From the NCBI GenBank assembly GCA_046290435.1, contig JBKAGO010000068.1, positions 97,677-161,676 of the forward strand: DNA of 64,000 bases, in the 5' to 3' direction. The DNA comes from CAVQUE01 sp046290435. GTDB lineage: Bacteria > Actinomycetota > Acidimicrobiia > Acidimicrobiales > UBA8592. Both the position numbers and the translations under genes were made by a program. Each line of letters opens with the position of its first letter. Positions within the stretch are counted from its first letter, which is position 1. The notes beneath the pieces were generated by a model. The model searched no databases, was not told where the DNA came from, and worked only from the letters and a program-made list of their open reading frames with translations. Below are positions 60,723 to 64,000 of this stretch, piece by piece.

Positions 60723-62006
60723 TCAGGCGGTGGGGTCGGTGACCTGGCCGGCGAACAGCACGGCGCCCGAGTCGACGTGGCGGACGAGGTAGAGGAACGG
60801 CCGGTCGGCGGCGACGACGAGCTCGGGCTCCGGTGGGCCCTCCTCCTCGAAGCCGAGCGCAGTGGCGGCCGCAGCCTCGGTGCCGTTCTCGTCGACGGTG
60901 ATGTCGGCCCCGTGGACGGCACCGGCGAGGAACGCGTCGGGCGAGATACCGGGGAAGCTGCCGGGGGCGATGCCCTCGTCGCCCAACCATCCGAGGAGGT
61001 CGATGGCCGTGGTGGTCTCCCACTCGGGCATGCGCAGCTCGTAGGGGCCGGGGGTGAAGGCCGCGTCGATCTCGGCGAGCAGGTCGGTCGAGAGGCGGCC
61101 TCGGACCTCGTCGAAGCGGCCCTCGTCGGGGACGATCAACAGCATCGTGTAGTCGTCGCCGAGATAGGGCAGCTCGGCCCCGACGTAGCCGTCGCCCACG
61201 CCGCGGGGCCCGGGTTGTTCGAGATCGACGAGGTACGACGTGTCCACCTCGGTTCCGTCGAGGCGGGTGAACACGCCGTCTTCGGGGCCGTACTTTCCGA
61301 AGACCGTCTGCCACTGGGCCTTGAAGTACACGGCGTCGGTGAGCACCAGCACCGTGCCAGGACCGATGAAGCCCGGCGGTAACAGCTCGGGGATCAGCTC
61401 GTTGGTCTGGTCGGACACCCACTGATTGACCCGTTGGCGTGAGCCCTCGCCGTCGGCGACGTCGATGAGCTCGACGTCGGCGCCGTGGTGGCTGGCCATG
61501 AGATCGACCCAGCCCTGATCGGGAGAGGCAGTCGTCGAGGGCCACAGCCGCGACGCCAACGTGACGATCGGCGACTCGGATCCGTCGAGCGCCTCGGCCG
61601 TGGCGTTGCTCTCGGCGATCGCGACATCGAGCGCGTTCCATGCGTCGTGGGCGGCGATCCCGGCGGGGAGCCCGAACGTGACGTCGATGGCGCCGGCCGT
61701 GGCAGGGTCGGCCGCTTCGCGGGCCATCAGCAGGGCGTGCCCGATGCTGAGCGGGCTGAACACCAGGTTGTCGGTGACCGGCTGGGTCTGCAGCAGGTCG
61801 AATCCTGCATCGTTGAGCCCGGCGGTCAGCTCCGCCACCGGAGCGTCGGGGTCGACCGCCGACCGCTCGACGCCCGCCGACGCAGCAACCGTCGAAGCCG
61901 GGTTGCCATCGGCGCCGCAGGCAGCCGCCACCAGCGCCGCGATCGCCCCCACCGCCATTGCCACAGACCATCGACGTCGCACGACGCGCCTCCCCTTCGT
62001 CACCAC
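60723..62006 (-). CDS. Serpin-family lipoprotein
   Basis: A 427-aa serpin (serine protease inhibitor), rare in bacteria. A signal peptide with lipobox Cys30 (VAAAC) anchors it to the membrane. Core parts NLVFSPLSIGHALLMA, VNQWVSDQTNELIPELLP, LVLTDAVYFKAQWQTVF and PFLYLVRH are clear. The hinge before the reactive loop, ENGTEAAAATA (near residue 370), has the small residues required for an inhibitory serpin. The loop that follows is LGFEEEGPPEP, giving an acidic putative P1. It may protect the cell from external proteases. ATG 62006 is the start. Confidence 0.88.
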   Translation of the reverse strand: MVTKGRRVVRRRWSVAMAVGAIAALVAAACGADGNPASTVAASAGVERSAVDPDAPVAELTAGLNDAGFDLLQTQPVTDNLVFSPLSIGHALLMAREAADPATAGAIDVTFGLPAGIAAHDAWNALDVAIAESNATAEALDGSESPIVTLASRLWPSTTASPDQGWVDLMASHHGADVELIDVADGEGSRQRVNQWVSDQTNELIPELLPPGFIGPGTVLVLTDAVYFKAQWQTVFGKYGPEDGVFTRLDGTEVDTSYLVDLEQPGPRGVGDGYVGAELPYLGDDYTMLLIVPDEGRFDEVRGRLSTDLLAEIDAAFTPGPYELRMPEWETTTAIDLLGWLGDEGIAPGSFPGISPDAFLAGAVHGADITVDENGTEAAAATALGFEEEGPPEPELVVAADRPFLYLVRHVDSGAVLFAGQVTDPTA

Positions 62007-62127
62007 GTTCCGACGTACCGGAAGCGCCGCAGGTTCCCGCCGCCCGGAGATCCTACGACAGCGCGGACAGGCGCTCTTCGGCGGATCGTGCCCGGCTCGG
62101 CTGGCGCCTCACGTCTCGGCCACGGTT

Positions 62128-62162
62128 CTTACAAAGCAACGCCGATGCCCTCCTTGTAAGCT
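62128..62162 (+). promoter_or_regulatory. Operator/promoter of the AbrB-type pair
   Basis: CTTACAA (62128-62134) and TTGTAAG (62154-62160) form an inverted repeat with a 19-nt centre. The right arm overlaps the -10-like TAAGCT (62157-62162), which ends 6 nt before ATG 62169. An antitoxin bound here would control its own operon. Confidence 0.5.
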
Positions 62163-62168
62163 CACGGA

Positions 62169-62411
62169 ATGGCCCAGACCGGTGACTTGAAGATCTCCTC
62201 ACGGGGCCAGATGAGCCTGCCGGCCGGCGCCCGGCACCGGTGGGGCCTCGACGAGGGTGGCGACGTCGGCTACCTGGACCTCGGCGATGCGGTGATCCTC
62301 GTCCCAGGCGGTGTCGACGTCTGGCGAGCCTCCCTGCTCGACGCAGTCGACGACGACATCTGGCAGGCGGCTCGCAGCGGGTTCGGTGATCGCGACCTCG
62401 CCGACCAGTGA
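62169..62411 (+). CDS. AbrB/MazE-type antitoxin
   Basis: An 80-aa protein with the AbrB swapped-hairpin fold: ISSRGQMSLPAGARHRWGLDEGGDVGYLDLGDAVILVP (residues 9-47; the pattern ISxxGQxxLPAxxR and GD region). The C-terminus DDDIWQAARSGFGDRDLADQ is acidic and helical, typical of the toxin-neutralising end. ATG 62169; the stop overlaps the GTG of its partner. Inverted repeat CTTACAA/TTGTAAG lies at the promoter. Confidence 0.82.
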   Translation: MAQTGDLKISSRGQMSLPAGARHRWGLDEGGDVGYLDLGDAVILVPGGVDVWRASLLDAVDDDIWQAARSGFGDRDLADQ

Positions 62412-62839
62412 TCCGACTCGTCGACGATCAGCACCTGGGTGCCATCCTCCGGGGAGACCCGACAGCACACTCCGACGGCCAGGTCTTCACGACCGGCTAC
62501 TGGTACGTCCGGCTCTGCCAGGCCGTTGTCACCGCCACCTCGCAGCCAGACCGGCTCTCCGGCCCGTTCCTCGACCTGCCCGAACCGCTGCGTTCGCGTG
62601 CCATCGACGCGCTGCTCGTCTTGCCGGAGTCGATCGGCCTGCTGAGCCTCCGCGACCTCGGACCATCGATCGGATGGCTTCGCGAGCGGCACCAACTGAA
62701 CATCCTCGGGATGGAAGCACTCGCTGCGGCGGTTCACCTCGACGCAGTGGTCCAGCTCTCGGCGAGGTCCCCGAAACTCGAAGCCGCCCTCGAGGCGGAA
62801 GGGCTGACGGTAACCGTCGCCAGGGGAAACGAGCCTTGA
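62408..62839 (+). CDS. Partner of AbrB-type antitoxin, putative PIN-like toxin
   Basis: A 143-aa protein. GTG 62408 overlaps the antitoxin stop. The N-terminus IRLVDDQHLGAILRG has an acidic pair; the middle contains QVFTTGYWYVRLCQAV, and the C-terminus NILGMEALAAAVHLDAVVQLSARSPKLEAALEAEGL is similar in layout to the end of PIN domains (LxxxDaxxlAtAxxl, then acids). A full PIN acidic quartet is not visible, so the class is inference. No family name is known to me. The pairing strongly suggests a toxin. Confidence 0.65.
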   Translation: MIRLVDDQHLGAILRGDPTAHSDGQVFTTGYWYVRLCQAVVTATSQPDRLSGPFLDLPEPLRSRAIDALLVLPESIGLLSLRDLGPSIGWLRERHQLNILGMEALAAAVHLDAVVQLSARSPKLEAALEAEGLTVTVARGNEP

Positions 62840-62907
62840 CTCTGAGGGCCGCAGCGCCGACCCTCCGATCCGATCGAGAGCCACTGTCCGTCCGCCGCAG
62901 CGATTGG

Positions 62908-62913
62908 TATGGT
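62908..62913 (+). promoter_or_regulatory. -10 element for leaderless RHH antitoxin mRNA
   Basis: TATGGT ends 7 nt before ATG 62921; no ribosome-binding site. Confidence 0.4.
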
Positions 62914-62920
62914 CATCGGT

Positions 62921-63181
62921 ATGGCGTCGAAGAAGGTCACCATCACCTTGGACGAGGAACAGGTCCGCCAGATCCGTGACCTCGTCACAACCGGCCGGGC
63001 TCCGAGCGTGTCCGGGTTCGTACAGCACGCTGTGGACGTAGCGTTCGACGACATCGCGGGATGGGGAGCCATGCTCGCCCGGGCGCTCGAGGAGAGCGGT
63101 GGCCCCATCTCTGCCGACGAGAGGGCTTGGGCCGACGCCGCGCTCGGCGTGTCGAAAACGCGACGACGATCGGTTGCCTGA
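62921..63181 (+). CDS. Ribbon-helix-helix antitoxin (VapB/CopG-like)
   Basis: An 86-aa protein. The ribbon-helix-helix is KKVTITLDEEQVRQIRDLVTTGRAPSVSGFVQHAV (residues 3-37). The acidic C-terminal half (ALEESGGPISADERAWADAALG) would contact the toxin. ATG 62921; an in-frame ATG lies 12 nt upstream. Its stop overlaps the PIN gene start (TGATG). It probably represses its own promoter. Confidence 0.85.
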   Translation: MASKKVTITLDEEQVRQIRDLVTTGRAPSVSGFVQHAVDVAFDDIAGWGAMLARALEESGGPISADERAWADAALGVSKTRRRSVA

Positions 63182-63558
63182 TGGCGGGCATCACGCTCGA
63201 CGCGGGAGGGCTCATCGCGCTGGACCGCGATGACCGGCGGGTCATCGTGCTGCTCGCACGTGCCCTCGAGACGAACAGCCGGGTGACCATTCCCTCATCG
63301 GCGCTGGCACAGGCGATCCGACGCCCGGATCGCCAAGCACGTCTGTCCAGGCTCATCCGTCAACCGACGAGTGACGTCGTGCCGCTCGACCGTGTCGACG
63401 CGGTGCATGTCGGGCGACTGCTATCGGCGAGCGGCACGTCCGACGTCGTCGATGCTCACGTCGTCGTCTGCGCCCGTCGATCCGCCCAGCGTGTCGTCAC
63501 CTCGGACCCGACCGACCTCTCGCTGCTCGATCCGACGCTCGAACTCATCGTCGTCTGA
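63181..63558 (+). CDS. vapC: PIN-domain toxin (VapC-like)
   Basis: A 125-aa putative ribonuclease toxin. D7 (ITLDAGGLIAL), SDVVDAHVV with two Asp and VVTSDPTDL give the acidic cluster. The position usually occupied by a Glu (near residue 45, PSSALAQAIRR) is Gln, as in one actinobacterial VapC subgroup (from memory). The length is normal. It is translationally coupled to the upstream antitoxin. It would cleave RNA when the antitoxin is degraded. Confidence 0.85.
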   Translation: MAGITLDAGGLIALDRDDRRVIVLLARALETNSRVTIPSSALAQAIRRPDRQARLSRLIRQPTSDVVPLDRVDAVHVGRLLSASGTSDVVDAHVVVCARRSAQRVVTSDPTDLSLLDPTLELIVV

Positions 63559-63918
63559 AGCAAGGCGCTCCCCCTCCCGGCCGGAGACTTCGATGACTCC
63601 AGCCGGCCGGCACCGGCCTCGAAACAGCGAAAGCCATGGCCAGCGACGCATCCACCGCTTCGCGAGGGCCGCATATCGCCGGCCGTGGTCGGCAGACGGC
63701 TCATTCCGACGTCGCGACTACATGCGGCCGTCCGACGATGGGCGGGCGATCGGAAGTGCCGTTCCTCAGCGGGTGAAATGGCCTTGGCGGATGCTGCTAT
63801 TTGCGGTGTTTGGTGCGAGACCGGTGAGGTCGCCGGTTCTGAGACTCCTCGGCCTCTGCACGAGCAGCTCGAAGCCATCCTCGATGCAGCTCACAGCTCA
63901 ACTAGCCCGGACCGTTCA
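63559..63918. other. Intergenic stretch of 360 bp
   Basis: No gene with a ribosome-binding site or recognised family was found. Base composition drops compared with the rest (for example TGCTGCTATTTGCGGTGTTT near 63793), suggesting degraded foreign DNA. A short plus-strand frame from ATG 63778 stays open to the right edge, but its Gly/Trp-rich end looks non-coding. Confidence 0.4.
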
Positions 63919-64000
63919 TTAGCCGGCCTGGGTGGCGAGGGTTGGGGCGTTGGCGGTCGTGGTGGGTGGCGACGGTCGGCTCGTGGGTGGTGGTGCGCGT
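63919..64000 (-). CDS. Possible C-terminal end of a transposase, cut by the right edge
   Basis: A minus-strand frame enters from the right edge and ends at TAA (63921-63919) after 26 codons reading RAPPPTSRPSPPTTTANAP...ATQAG. After the stop comes TGAACGGTCCGGGCTAG (minus strand), which resembles the flank of actinobacterial insertion sequences such as the IS1380 group (from memory). The piece is too short to name. Proline/threonine-rich coding of this kind could also arise by chance. Confidence 0.3.
   Translation of the reverse strand, partial: RAPPPTSRPSPPTTTANAPTLATQAG

Noticed and set aside
63778..64000. Plus-strand frame from ATG 63778 open to the right edge
   Set aside because: No ribosome-binding site, no recognised family, and a Gly/Trp/Arg-rich end typical of a shadow frame. 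It cannot be judged without sequence beyond the edge.

Overview
The window reads as a chromosomal segment of a high-GC actinobacterium, most likely of the class Acidimicrobiia (Ilumatobacter/Iamia-like). This rests on the very high GC at third codon positions, abundant GTG starts, GTGA/ATGA/TGATG gene junctions, several apparently leaderless promoters, many oxidoreductases and acyl-CoA enzymes, and conserved actinobacterial families (SHOCT, DUF6325). No rRNA, tRNA or CRISPR array was seen. About 62 protein genes are supported. The two edges cut one gene at the left and possibly an insertion-sequence gene at the right.

Layout. 0.2-3.5 kb: ABC ATPase plus a large FtsX-type permease. 3.5-12.1 kb: an alcohol dehydrogenase and a MalT-like LuxR regulator, followed by a small-protein/stress cluster: a 68-aa protein, a PLDc_N/SHOCT membrane protein, an arylsulfatase coupled to a HAD hydrolase, a second SHOCT protein and a DUF6325 protein. 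Four palindromes with the geometry RTCAC-N9-GTGAY lie at the regulator start and upstream of the cluster's transcription units, so this looks like a local, undescribed regulon. 12.2-18.2 kb: an ECF sigma factor with a coupled membrane partner, a CPA2 antiporter, and a nicotinamidase/nicotinate phosphoribosyltransferase pair for NAD salvage. 18.3-33 kb: acyl-CoA dehydrogenase, a large SF1 helicase with a nuclease-like C-terminus, a META lipoprotein, glutamate dehydrogenase, aldehyde dehydrogenase, a CBS protein, a beta-lactamase-family hydrolase, a methyltransferase, a SulP transporter and an HD-GYP phosphodiesterase.

33-42.8 kb is a catabolic stretch: a TetR/luciferase-like monooxygenase pair with a well-resolved divergent promoter and operator, a second luciferase-like enzyme, a beta-hydroxyacid-dehydrogenase-like enzyme, an EthD protein, a phosphotransferase, enoyl-CoA hydratase, aldo/keto reductase, P450 and an epimerase. 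Unusually long intergenic palindromes cluster here. 43-48 kb holds an ABC exporter with a 47-aa repeat-containing ORF wedged between ATPase and permease, a male-sterility-type reductase and a MarR/YceI pair. 49-52.8 kb has Lon protease, a divergent conserved gene and bacterioferritin.

52.8-58.8 kb contains a copper/cytochrome-oxidase assembly operon (cytochrome c, SCO, cupredoxin, membrane protein) facing a PCu(A)C chaperone that carries a Met/Asp repeat, then a divergent ECF sigma/zinc-finger anti-sigma pair. The last 5 kb carries a lipoprotein serpin and two tandem toxin-antitoxin-like modules (AbrB plus an unknown partner; RHH plus PIN), ending in gene-poor DNA and a probable transposase tail.
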